Program-made: the position numbers and the translations under genes
In this document: positions 18,169 through 26,194 of the stretch, in pieces
How the letters are laid out: each line of letters starts with the position of its first letter
Position numbering within the stretch: position 1 is the stretch's first letter
Assembly (NCBI RefSeq): GCF_023898865.1
Contig: NZ_JAGSOV010000063.1
Coordinates: 1-64,000, forward strand
Direction: 5' to 3'
DNA: 64,000 nucleotides
Origin: Pseudonocardia humida
Lineage (GTDB): Bacteria; Actinomycetota; Actinomycetes; Mycobacteriales; Pseudonocardiaceae
The notes under the pieces: model-generated
What the model was told of the DNA's origin: nothing
Seen by the model: the letters and a program-made list of their open reading frames with translations, nothing else
The model's database searches: none

Positions 18169-19095
18169 ATGACCATGCCTCGACCTGGCCCTGGTCCTGC
18201 CCCTGTGCCCCGGCGGTCGCCACGCCCTGGCGCGACCTGGCAGCGTCATGGGCTTCGCTGGCTGCGCTCGGCGGTCTTGTTCGTTCTCGCGCTGGTGGTG
18301 TGGCTGCTGGTCGGGCAGCCCTGGTGGGCGCCGCTCGTCGGTGCGCTGGTCGCTGTGTCCGCGACCGCGCTGCTGCCCGGAGGGCGTGGCCGTGGCGTTG
18401 AGCTCGGCGCGCTCGGCACCGCGGCGGCGGTCGTATCGACGCTCTCGGTGTGGGCGTGGCTGTTGCTCGCCGGTGTCCTCCTGGTCGTGGGGGCCGCCCT
18501 ACCGCCGGCGGTTCTCGACCGGGCACCGATGCGGTTCCGACGAGCGGTCCTCGTCTCGTCGCTCGTGATGTCCGTGATGCTCGTGGCGGTGGGGGTGATC
18601 GGTCTGGTCGTGGAGCAGCGGGCTCTCGGGCATGCCCGTGCAGCGCAGGGGGCCGAGTCGATGGACCGCACCCGGGCACAACTGCTGCCCCGCTCGCCGA
18701 GCGCCGCGGTGCACGCGCTGCTCGGCGCCATCGCCCACGACGACCCCACCGCCGCATGCTGGTCGCTCACCACCACCGCCGCCGAGCACCTGGCCACCGC
18801 CGTCGATGCACAGTCCTGCCCGACCGCGATCAGCACCCTGCACGACCAGGTCACCGACCCGATCGCCTACCGATCCCCCGACTCCGGCTCGATCACCACC
18901 GGACCGACGTCGCCGGACGGCGAGACCAGCCACGCGAACGCCTGCTCGCTGACCTGGACCGCCCGCACCGGCGCCGACGCGACCGGGCGAGGAACACTTC
19001 CCTCGACCCGGCCCGGACCTCAGGTGGGCATGCTCGACCTACACCGGCCACGACCCGACGGCGGCTACCTGATCACCGGATACCGGTCGTGCTAG
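18169..19095 (+). CDS. membrane protein with extracytoplasmic domain
   Basis: 308 residues. A basic, proline-rich N-terminus is followed by four membrane helices (LRSAVLFVLALVVWLLVGQPWW; LVGALVAVSATALLP; VVSTLSVWAWLLLAGVLLVV; AVLVSSLVMSVMLVAVGVIGLVV). A C-terminal soluble domain of about 150 residues follows, with two cysteines likely to pair (TAACWSL, DAQSCPTA) and a final Cys. That domain has the size and look of NTF2-like domains used by conjugation membrane proteins, but this is inference. ATG 18169 or 18175 is the likely start. Confidence 0.6.
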   Translation: MTMPRPGPGPAPVPRRSPRPGATWQRHGLRWLRSAVLFVLALVVWLLVGQPWWAPLVGALVAVSATALLPGGRGRGVELGALGTAAAVVSTLSVWAWLLLAGVLLVVGAALPPAVLDRAPMRFRRAVLVSSLVMSVMLVAVGVIGLVVEQRALGHARAAQGAESMDRTRAQLLPRSPSAAVHALLGAIAHDDPTAACWSLTTTAAEHLATAVDAQSCPTAISTLHDQVTDPIAYRSPDSGSITTGPTSPDGETSHANACSLTWTARTGADATGRGTLPSTRPGPQVGMLDLHRPRPDGGYLITGYRSC

Positions 19096-19103
19096 CGGCC
19101 GGC

Positions 19104-19132
19104 CTGGCCGAGGAACAACGTTCCCCGACCAG
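19104..19132 (+). terminator. hairpin terminator
   Basis: CTGGcCGaGGAAC-aac-GTTCCcCGaCCAG, starting nine bases after the stop of the membrane-protein gene. Confidence 0.6.
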
Positions 19133-19176
19133 GACAGCCCGGGGCCCGCCACGAGATCCTCAGGGGAACTGCTCGG

Positions 19177-19464
19177 TTAGCCGGTGATGTGGGCGAGTAC
19201 CGCGTGGCGGATGTCGTCGGGCAGGCTCATCCACAACAGCGTGAGCCAGGTCGCGGCGAGGTTGATACCCCGGATATTCCGGTGACGGATTGGTGTGCGA
19301 GGCCATCGACGGCGACCGCTGCAGCGGTTATGGTCGTGGTCTCGTTCCCTTGGCAAGGGGGTCGGGTTCGTCGGCGGTGAGGCCTGGGCAAGAGGCTTCA
19401 CCGCCGCTTCCCGTTTCCGGGCCCGGCGTCGTCGCCGGTGTGTGCGGGGGGTTGGTTCATCCAT
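19177..19464 (-). CDS. small basic hypothetical protein
   Basis: 95 residues. The first half is strongly basic and low-complexity (THRRRRRARKREAAVK); the second half reads RHRNIRGINLAATWLTLLWM and SLPDDIRHAVLAHITG. The start is supported by AGGAGG nine bases upstream, and the gene overlaps the preceding one by eight bases, so the two form an operon. No family recognised. Confidence 0.5.
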   Translation of the reverse strand: MDEPTPRTHRRRRRARKREAAVKPLAQASPPTNPTPLPRERDHDHNRCSGRRRWPRTPIRHRNIRGINLAATWLTLLWMSLPDDIRHAVLAHITG

Positions 19465-19885
19465 CGCTCGGGCTTCCTCCTCTCAAAGGTGGTGTGCTGG
19501 TGGTGGTGTCGGTGGGTCCGGGTCGGGCGAAGCGGCCTCGGCCGCGGCTGACGAGTTGGCCGCGTTCTCTGGCCCGGTGCAGGGCGACGGTGACCGTGGC
19601 CAACGGGACCTCCCTCCCGATCCGGGACAGCCTGACCTGCAACTCGGTCGCGGTCACCACCTCCTGGTGATCGGTCAGGTAGACCACGGCCTGACTGACC
19701 GGCATCGTCGCCAACGCCGCCTCCACCCGACTACGGTCGCTTGCGGCTGCGATCCGTTGGGCGGCCTGGGTCAGCGCCGTCGGCAGCCGTAGCGCGTGCC
19801 CGGCCTGTGTGTGCGCGTCGACCTCGTCGGCAACCTCGGTGAGTTCTCGGGCCAACTCCTCGACCCGCCAGTAACTTGTGCTCAC
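19457..19885 (-). CDS. putative helix-turn-helix protein
   Basis: 142 residues. The N-terminal half is helical (YWRVEELARELTEVADEVDA). The C-terminal half, VTATELQVRLSRIGREVPLA followed by TVTVALHRARERGQLVSRGRG, has the spacing of a winged helix with wing residues RGRGRFARPG. Likely a DNA-binding regulator carried by the element. GTG start; first gene of a two-gene minus-strand unit. Exact family not recognised. Confidence 0.55.
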   Translation of the reverse strand: MSTSYWRVEELARELTEVADEVDAHTQAGHALRLPTALTQAAQRIAAASDRSRVEAALATMPVSQAVVYLTDHQEVVTATELQVRLSRIGREVPLATVTVALHRARERGQLVSRGRGRFARPGPTDTTTSTPPLRGGSPSDG

Positions 19886-20591
19886 GTGATTGAACAGCCT
19901 CCAAACAGCAGATGTCGCACGGACGAGTGAAGGCTAGCGGCACCGACTACACGCTGTTTGCACGGAACTTGCACACCCGAGCGACCGGGTGGAAATCTGC
20001 GCCCAAAGGCCCGGAAACGCCACAAGATCCAAACGAGTGGTCCCTCAGTGGAATATCCGCGACGACCGGGCGAGCCCCGGCGGCCAGCGGACGGTGCGCC
20101 CTCTTGACAGCCACGCTCATTTCAGATTGACCACCTGTCGTGCAGGGTCGCGCCACCACCCGTCGAGCCGAGGCTTTCATCTCGTAATGACGAACATCTC
20201 AACCGCTATTCGGGTGAACCTGATATGCGGATTTCGTGCACGTGCATTCGTCGCGTGCAGATACACGCACAAAGGTATTGATCTCCAAGCATCATGCGAT
20301 CATGTCGCCTACGCCGCTGCGCATAATGGTCAACATAGCGGCGTTCTCAAGCGCCTGAAGCGTCGAACTTCATCCCCGCCACGCACCCAGAGCCTGGCCG
20401 CTCGCACGACAGGCTCGTACCACGCGGACCGCCGCCGTCACGTTCCACGGTCGGACGGTCGGACGGTCGGACGGTCGGACGGTTGGGCCACGGCGACGGC
20501 ACAACGATGTCTCCCGCAGTGCCCTCGGGCCGCCGGCGTACTCCTGGTCGTGCTCAACGCGTGCCTGGTCGGGCATCGGGTGCGGTCCGGC
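19886..20591. other. intergenic region with an octamer repeat
   Basis: About 700 bases with no supported gene. It contains four perfect copies of TCGGACGG at 20451-20482, just past the 3' end of the TcmP gene. Confidence 0.5.
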
Positions 20592-21725
20592 CTATCGGGG
20601 ATCGCGGCGGGCTCTGCGCGAGGGGTGCAGCTCGACGAGGGCCTGCTTGGTGATCCGGCCATGCGGGGTGAGGGCGACCAGGCCGGCGTCGCGCATCGCG
20701 GTGACCGCCGCTCGGGCATGGGTGCGCCGCCACCGGGCGGTCTCACACAGCAGCCAACCGCCGAGTTCATGCACCGTGGCACGGCCCTCGTGCAGGCGTT
20801 GGGTGAGCAGCTCGGTCAGCTCGTCGGTCTGCTGAATCTCCGCGAACAGGTCCAGCTGGCCGTCGGGAACACCGCCGCGGGTGCGGGGGTCGCGGAAGCT
20901 CATACCCCCGTCACCGTCGACGTTCCACATGGCGTCCTTCATGACCTCGACGCCCTTCTCGCTACCGGTGCCGAACACCAGGTAGAGAGGCTGTCCGGTG
21001 TGGGGCACGACCTCGAACTGCAGCTGGAACGCGAACCCCGCCCGGGCCAGAGCGCTGCGGTAGGTGTCCAACCAGGTCCGCCACCGCTCGTCCGGACGCT
21101 GTTCACGGTCCGCGGGCTGCCAGAAGCTGCGGCCGCCGAACACGACGTCGAGCAGGTCGGTGTTGAGGGTCTCCCGGCGGCTGAACCAGTTGGGCCCGAA
21201 CGTGGTGATGACCTCGCTGGAACGCACCCCCGCGATCCGACGAACCAGGTCGTAGGGGACGTTGACGTTGCCCCACGAGTCGAACACCGCCAAGATCGGC
21301 GCCCGCCACGCGTCCAACTCGGTCAACATGCCCTCGGTGTCGACGCCGGCGTCGGCGTTGCGGATCTCCACCCGCACCGGCAACCGCTCCAGCGGACCGA
21401 ACCGCGACACCACAAGCTCACGCAGATACCGCCACCGGGCGGTGTCCCGCTCGATGAACAGCATCGTCACCCGGTCCCGGCTCAGGTTCATCCGCCCGAC
21501 CGCGCTGTGGGTAAGCAGCCGCTCGATCGCGAAGACCGGCGACCCGTCCTCACCGTCCTCATAGCGGCCCGGGCCGGCGAACGCATCGACGTAGGTGACG
21601 CGGGGCCGCCGGTAGCCCGTGTGATTCGGCTGGAGCATGATCGGCCACCACGCATCCAGGTAGCGCTTGTACAACCGATGCTTCGCCGCCGTCGCCGGCT
21701 CCAACTTCCACAGCAGCGCCACCAC
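20592..21725 (-). CDS. tcmP: three-Cys-motif partner protein (TcmP family)
   Basis: 377 residues with the hallmarks of TcmP: an early KHRLYKRYLDAWWPIM helix, a Rossmann-like VTYVDAFAGPGRYEDG loop resembling a methyltransferase SAM site, VTMLFIERD, then ILAVFDSWGNVNVPYDLVRR and ITTFGPNWFSRR. The C-terminus carries a winged helix (TRLHEG.. to GLVALTPHGRITKQALVEL). The family is named for occurring beside DUF5131 proteins, which carry a three-cysteine motif, and exactly that neighbour lies 131 bases upstream. The biochemical role of the pair is not established. Start GTG 21725. Confidence 0.8.
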   Translation of the reverse strand: MVALLWKLEPATAAKHRLYKRYLDAWWPIMLQPNHTGYRRPRVTYVDAFAGPGRYEDGEDGSPVFAIERLLTHSAVGRMNLSRDRVTMLFIERDTARWRYLRELVVSRFGPLERLPVRVEIRNADAGVDTEGMLTELDAWRAPILAVFDSWGNVNVPYDLVRRIAGVRSSEVITTFGPNWFSRRETLNTDLLDVVFGGRSFWQPADREQRPDERWRTWLDTYRSALARAGFAFQLQFEVVPHTGQPLYLVFGTGSEKGVEVMKDAMWNVDGDGGMSFRDPRTRGGVPDGQLDLFAEIQQTDELTELLTQRLHEGRATVHELGGWLLCETARWRRTHARAAVTAMRDAGLVALTPHGRITKQALVELHPSRRARRDPR

Positions 21726-21856
21726 GCCCCCCGAGACGTGACCAAGCGATCACAACCTGTGACACCCAGGGTACGAACCGCACGCTGACGCCCGGATCCG
21801 CTGTTCGGGGCGTCACCAGGGTCAGCGCATCACGCTGTTGGGCGCGCCAGGCCGTG

Positions 21857-22603
21857 TCAGCCGACCGGCATCTCATCCCACGTGCGGCCATCCAGCACCC
21901 GCCCCCGGGCCTTCGGGGTACGCCCACCCCACTGCTTGAAGAAGAACGGCACGTCCTCGGTCTGGCATGCGTCGCGCAGCTGCGCCACCCACACGGGGTC
22001 CACGGGCCGGGCCGCCGGTCCGGACTCGCCACCGGCGATCACCCACCCGATCCCCGACAGATCCAACCCGTCGAGCGGCCCCAGCAGGGGTTCACACGAC
22101 AGGAACCGCACCGCCGCCGGCACCCGGCGCAGCTCCTCGACCCGATCGGCGACGTCGAGGCCCTCAACCGAGACGCCCATCCACACGTTCGCCGGCCACG
22201 GCAGATCCGGCGCGAGGCGCCGCAGACGGGTCGCTCGCTTGGTGAGCACCTGATAGGTGTGCTGCGGGGTGGCGGCCATGACCTCGAACACCCGGGCCAC
22301 GAACTCCGCCGGCACCCGGGCGTGGAACAGGTCCGACATCGAGTTCACGAACACCACCCGCGGCGCCCGCCACCGCAACGGCGCGGTCACCACATCGTCG
22401 TGGACGGTGACCCCGAATCCGGGGCCGCTGGTGCGCGGGTCGCCGTCGGTCTGGTATTTCGCCGAGCCCATCGCCTTCAACCGGCGCGCCAACGCCAGCG
22501 CGTAGCAGTTGTCGCACCCCGCGGAGATCCGGTCGCAGCCGGTCGTCGGGTTCCACGTCGTCTCGGTCCACTCGATCCGCGACCTGCTACTCACACCCGC
22601 CAC
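21857..22603 (-). CDS. DUF5131 (phage Gp37/Gp68-like) three-Cys-motif protein
   Basis: 248 residues. The family signature IEWTETTWNPTTGC leads into the three-cysteine cluster CDRISAGCDNCY (C-x6-C-x2-C), followed by RVVFVNSMSDLFH, YQVLTKRA and WMGVSVE. FLSCEPLLGPLDGLDLSG, WVIAGGESGP and FFFKQWGG complete it. The cysteine cluster suggests an iron-sulfur or radical-SAM-like enzyme. It is paired with TcmP downstream, and both are frequently phage- or island-borne. The start could be GTG 22603 or GTG 22594. Confidence 0.85.
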   Translation of the reverse strand: MAGVSSRSRIEWTETTWNPTTGCDRISAGCDNCYALALARRLKAMGSAKYQTDGDPRTSGPGFGVTVHDDVVTAPLRWRAPRVVFVNSMSDLFHARVPAEFVARVFEVMAATPQHTYQVLTKRATRLRRLAPDLPWPANVWMGVSVEGLDVADRVEELRRVPAAVRFLSCEPLLGPLDGLDLSGIGWVIAGGESGPAARPVDPVWVAQLRDACQTEDVPFFFKQWGGRTPKARGRVLDGRTWDEMPVG

Positions 22604-22697
22604 CTCGCTCCCCCACTGCCCCGCACCGTCTCCGCCACTGGCGGCCGCCCATCCCGGGCCACGTCCCAGGCCTCGGCTGGATCGGCCGTACCGCTGT

Positions 22698-22850
22698 TCA
22701 TCGCCGCTGATCTTCCGGACGCACCACCCCGCACGGCGTGTCCAACGACGCCGCCACCGCCCCGATCAACCACTCCGCCGCGGGCGCCGCGACCGCGTTG
22801 CCCAACTGCCGCACCTGCTCCCGTCGCGTCCCGCCCACCCCACCCCGAAC
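22698..22850 (-). pseudogene. C-terminal fragment of a DNA cytosine-5 methyltransferase
   Basis: The minus frame reads TRREQVRQLGNAVAAPAAEW, then LIGAVAASL, which is motif X of C5-methyltransferases (the QxGNAVxPxxAEW pattern) with a normal stop. Motifs I-IX, including PCQ and ENV, are missing; the upstream side is occupied by the unrelated DUF2637 gene. The fragment was left by a deletion or insertion that removed a methylase immediately upstream of the DUF5131/TcmP pair. Confidence 0.65.
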
Positions 22851-22887
22851 CGATCGTGGGCCGGTCTCGGGTCGGTCCACCGGACCG

Positions 22888-23715
22888 TCATCGCTGCACC
22901 CCAAGGGTGTCGTCGAAACGGTGGATCAGGTGCGTCAGCGCGGCCGCGCACCCGAGCACGACCACCGGCAGACACGACACGAACGCCGTGATCGGCCACG
23001 GCGCCTCGCTCACCCCCGCGGCGACCATCAGGTGGTAGGCGATCTGCCCGGCCGCACCCAACGCCAGCGACCCGATCGCCGACCAACGGGCGAACCGCCG
23101 CGCCACGCTCGACAGGCCGATGTCGGGGGCCAGCCAGGTCCGCAGCGCGAACGCCGCGTACGCCTCGACCCCGATCGGCAACGTGATCGCCGAATTGATG
23201 ACCACCTGGTCTGCGATGCCGGGCAGCAGCTGGATCGGGCCGAACCCGGTCAGCTCACCGAGCCCGACCCAGCCACCCCAGATCGACACGAACGCCCCCA
23301 ACGCGATCAACACCAACGGCCACGACCCCAACCGCGACCCCCGCCCCATCGGTGCCGGATGCCCGGTCTCGCTCGAGGTCCGGTCAGGGGTGCTGATCTG
23401 CTCCGCGCTCCACCCGCCCACCGGGCTGCTCCCGCTCGGGGTGGGCTTGTCTTGCCGCACGGGGACGACGTCCAGCGCGAGCGTGGCCTGGGTGGCCGCG
23501 CCGGTGCTTGGGTCGAACCCGGACTCACGCAGCGCCGCCAGCACCGCATTGGCCTTCGGGCGCCCGACACGGAACTCGGCGATCACCTGCCGCCCCGACG
23601 GCCAGTACCCCATCCGTTCGGCCTGCTCCCGGACCAGGTCGGTCAGCTCACGGGTGTCGGGGGTGGTCGTGCCCGGGGTCGTCATGGTCTGCGCGTTCGT
23701 CATCGCATTCGTCAT
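22888..23715 (-). CDS. DUF2637-type membrane protein with N-terminal DNA-binding segment
   Basis: 275 residues. The N-terminus has a winged-helix-like stretch (DLVREQAERMGYWPSGRQVI, EFRVGRPKANAVLAALRESG). A linker and four membrane helices follow (LVLIALGAFVSIWGGWVGLG; AITLPIGVEAYAAFAL; SAIGSLALGAAGQIAYHLMV; WPITAFVSCLPVVVLGCAAAL). This membrane core is characteristic of DUF2637 transfer-associated proteins of actinomycete plasmids and ICEs. A second DUF2637 protein, with the DNA-binding part at the other end, is encoded at 30932-31888. A role in plasmid spread (Spd-like) is possible. Confidence 0.7.
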   Translation of the reverse strand: MTNAMTNAQTMTTPGTTTPDTRELTDLVREQAERMGYWPSGRQVIAEFRVGRPKANAVLAALRESGFDPSTGAATQATLALDVVPVRQDKPTPSGSSPVGGWSAEQISTPDRTSSETGHPAPMGRGSRLGSWPLVLIALGAFVSIWGGWVGLGELTGFGPIQLLPGIADQVVINSAITLPIGVEAYAAFALRTWLAPDIGLSSVARRFARWSAIGSLALGAAGQIAYHLMVAAGVSEAPWPITAFVSCLPVVVLGCAAALTHLIHRFDDTLGVQR

Positions 23716-23754
23716 CGCTGGTCACCTGCTTGATCGCGGGAACCGCGGTTGGGT

Positions 23755-23927
23755 CTGTCGGCCCGCCCCTCGGGCGGCGGGTGCTTGCCCCGCCGCGCTT
23801 TCGAGCGCCCTCACGGCCTCGGAGGCTCGCGGTCAAGGGCAGCCCGAAGGGCTGTCGCGCAGCGACGCGCAGCGCAGCGGAGCGCCCTTGACCGGGAGGG
23901 AGGCCGTGGTAAGCCGAGGGCCGACAG
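23755..23927. ncRNA. candidate structured RNA or nested palindrome
   Basis: Three nested stems plus an apical hairpin: CTGTCGGCCC (23755-23764) with GGGCCGACAG (23918-23927); CACGGCCTC (23812-23820) with GAGGCCGTG (23900-23908); CGGTCAAGGGC (23830-23840) with GCCCTTGACCG (23884-23894); and AGCCCgaaGGGCT (23841-23853) inside. There is no ORF, and it sits between divergent transcripts. Strand unknown. It could be a regulatory RNA, a replication or transfer structure, or a strong bidirectional attenuator. Confidence 0.5.
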
Positions 23928-24252
23928 GCCCCCGCCGCAGGCGGTCGACCAGGCAGTTCGCTTGGCCGCGCGGCCTTGAGCGCGAACCGGACCACCAGCA
24001 TGACCGGCGGTTCCCCGATCGATGGCCTTACCGCCTGGCCCAGCGGCGGCCGACCTGCACTCGACAGCTCAACGTGATCCAGACGCCCGACTTGAGTACA
24101 TGCGGCTGCAGCCCTGCTCTACCCGTGGGCGCGTAACCACAACAGCTAGTCCGCCGAGTCAACCATGAGGAGTGCTGTGCGCAGCGTGGGAAGGGACCGG
24201 TGTTACCTATTCGGCACAACTGCGACAATACGGACAGATCTGGCCGCCGATC
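23928..24252. other. intergenic region, no gene seen
   Basis: About 320 bases between the nested-stem structure and the next membrane-protein gene. Composition changes from GC-rich to AT-rich near 24.15 kb. An upstream in-frame GTG at 24172 could extend the next gene by 27 residues, but its Shine-Dalgarno-like GAGGA is too close. Confidence 0.4.
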
Positions 24253-24735
24253 ATGACGGCTGCTTCAGGTGATCGAGATCGAGTCAGGAGCCGAGTAGCC
24301 TCATGGCTACTTTGTGGAGTCGGATTGGCGCTTCTTCCGGTCATCGCAAACCTAATCATGCCTATCGTTCGAAACGAGACTTTCAGCTTCCTGCGGCCAT
24401 TTGCCGATGGCGAATTACTACTGGCGTCCAGCGCTATTGCCGGTGCAGCAATTGGCGAGCTGCTCCAAGTAAGTATCACAGATCATGCAGTACGTGTGCG
24501 AGTTAGTATTGCAAGCGGGGCGACTATCTTCTTTTGTACGCTCTGCGCAATCGCGTATGCAGGAGCTAAGACGGCACCAGACCTCGATCTGTCAACCGAC
24601 GCCGATAGCAAGTTAAACACCTCCGAGGCGCTCATCGGACCCGCCACGACTTCCATCGTCTTATTCGTCTTAACGCTAGTCACGGCTGGGCTGTGCGTCC
24701 ACTTGTCCGCCAGCGCACGTGAGACTCCTTCATGA
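24253..24735 (+). CDS. four-helix membrane protein, unknown function
   Basis: About 160 residues with four membrane helices (ASWLLCGVGLALLPVIANLIM; LLLASSAIAGAAIGELL; IASGATIFFCTLCAIAYAGA; IGPATTSIVLFVLTLVTAGLCV) and little else. It overlaps the following gene by four bases (ATGA), so the two are translationally coupled. Both are AT-rich. The compact helical bundle with a coupled coiled-coil partner looks like a small membrane complex, perhaps a pore, but no family is recognised. Confidence 0.6.
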   Translation: MTAASGDRDRVRSRVASWLLCGVGLALLPVIANLIMPIVRNETFSFLRPFADGELLLASSAIAGAAIGELLQVSITDHAVRVRVSIASGATIFFCTLCAIAYAGAKTAPDLDLSTDADSKLNTSEALIGPATTSIVLFVLTLVTAGLCVHLSASARETPS

Positions 24736-25577
24736 GCACAGAAGTTTATGTGACTGTTGTGGCGCTAGCTGCCGTCAGTGGACTTGTGGCGGCAATAGCA
24801 GCAGGATCAGCTGGCCGAAGAGTCAGGCAGATAAGTAAACTGAACTCTCGATCGCCTCGTACTATCGATACGGATGTACGAAAAAATGACGCGGCAATAG
24901 GATTCGATAGCGCGTCCCTACATGTGCCGCGAGTAATTAGTCGGCATTGGCCGCGGAGCCGAACTGTTGCCTCACTACTTACCGCTACCGCCGCCGTCCT
25001 GCTTTGCTTCACCGCGTTATTTGGAATCTACCTTATTGGCGGTGACAGTAATCAGAACGGCTCTATACCCGGCGAGGCCCAGGCCAATTCCTATGGAGAA
25101 GACCTAGAGAAACGAGTGGGCGCCCTTGAGGAAAGAAGTCGGGAACTGGAAAGCAAGAGCACCAGACTGGAATTCGAGAACAAGGCGCTGCGAGAGGCAT
25201 TGACTCGAGCCGGAGTGTCACCACCAGTTTTCGACCCGCCGATTCGACGCAGTGGAGAAATAGAGGTTCCCGCCGGAGGCAAGATAGACCTAGATTCGCC
25301 ACAATCTAACCCACGCTGGAACAGCACGACCTACGACTTGATCTACAAGGCGAGTAGTGAAGAATTAAAGACCGGTACCAACGCCTATGTCAAAGTGCTT
25401 GAATCTGCGTACAACTATAGTACGTGCAGATCGGTTACAGCTTACTCCAACTTCGTCCCACTCTCAGACGTCCAAGACTTCTGCGCCTACACATCAGAGG
25501 GTCGCATTGCAATTGTACACATTGTCGAACTGACGGGCGACTTTGTGACTCTATCTATTACTGTCTACGAAACTTGA
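24732..25577 (+). CDS. membrane protein with coiled coil and exterior domain
   Basis: 281 residues. An N-terminal membrane helix (VYVTVVALAAVSGLVAAIAAG) is followed by a polar cytoplasmic stretch and a second helix (LLTATAAVLLCFTALFGIYLI). An outside coiled coil comes next (EDLEKRVGALEERSRELESK to RLEFENKALREALTRAG), then a C-terminal beta-rich domain of about 100 residues with two cysteines (YNYSTCRSVTAY, VQDFCAYTSEG). Coupled to the upstream four-helix protein. The architecture suggests an envelope sensor or adaptor; function unknown. Confidence 0.65.
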   Translation: MSTEVYVTVVALAAVSGLVAAIAAGSAGRRVRQISKLNSRSPRTIDTDVRKNDAAIGFDSASLHVPRVISRHWPRSRTVASLLTATAAVLLCFTALFGIYLIGGDSNQNGSIPGEAQANSYGEDLEKRVGALEERSRELESKSTRLEFENKALREALTRAGVSPPVFDPPIRRSGEIEVPAGGKIDLDSPQSNPRWNSTTYDLIYKASSEELKTGTNAYVKVLESAYNYSTCRSVTAYSNFVPLSDVQDFCAYTSEGRIAIVHIVELTGDFVTLSITVYET

Positions 25578-25750
25578 GAGGCCCAGAAGCGACCGAAGCC
25601 ACGGTCGCAGACTGGAAGGTCCTGGGTGCTGGAAAATGATCCAGGTCCGCGATAGGTCACCGATGGTGTGGGGCGGAGCCCAACAGTTCTACGGCGTTCG
25701 TGACCCGTTCGGACGTCGTTGCTGTCGGGGATTGATGTCACCCTTCTCCC

Positions 25751-26170
25751 ATGGAGGTGACTGATCGGCACATCGCACGTGTCCCGCGCGGGAACCTGCG
25801 GGTTCCACGCGCGCAGTTCGCCGCGGTGTGGCGGGCTGCCGAGCAGCTCAACCAGGACAGCGTGCTGGACTGGTATGCCGGTGCGGTGGTCACAACCTGT
25901 CGCTGGTTGGCCGCGGCCACGGTGCCCAGCTGCGTCGGCAGCTACGAACTGGCGCACTCCCCGGTCACCCAGCGACCGGCCAAGGCCTACGAAGAGTTGA
26001 TCGAGGCGGAGGCTCTGGCAGCGGACAACCTCGCGCTGCGGCGGCCGCGTCTGCTCACCTCGCGGCCCGGGTGGTGCGAAGGCATCCGGAACACGCTGGC
26101 CTGGGCTTGGCGGCGTGAAGGACCGCCGCCGGTGGCGATCCCGGACACCATTGAGTCGTCCACCGCCTGA
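25751..26170 (+). CDS. conserved hypothetical protein beside the relaxase
   Basis: 139 residues, helical: VPRAQFAAVWRAAEQLNQDS, then WYAGAVVTTCRWLA and YEELIEAEALAADN. The C-terminal half is Arg/Trp-rich (GWCEGIRNTLAWAWRREGPP). No membrane helix. The gene is convergent with the relaxase gene, 24 bases from its stop. High-GC codon use like the transfer module, in contrast to the AT-rich genes to the left. Small proteins of this look often flank TraA genes in actinobacterial elements; function unknown. Confidence 0.6.
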   Translation: MEVTDRHIARVPRGNLRVPRAQFAAVWRAAEQLNQDSVLDWYAGAVVTTCRWLAAATVPSCVGSYELAHSPVTQRPAKAYEELIEAEALAADNLALRRPRLLTSRPGWCEGIRNTLAWAWRREGPPPVAIPDTIESSTA

Positions 26171-26194
26171 TCGCTGCGCCGACCGTGCCCGGGC

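Noticed and set aside
20451..20482. TCGGACGG repeats as plasmid iterons
   Set aside because: Only four short octamers at the end of a gene, with no Rep protein or AT-rich stretch nearby.
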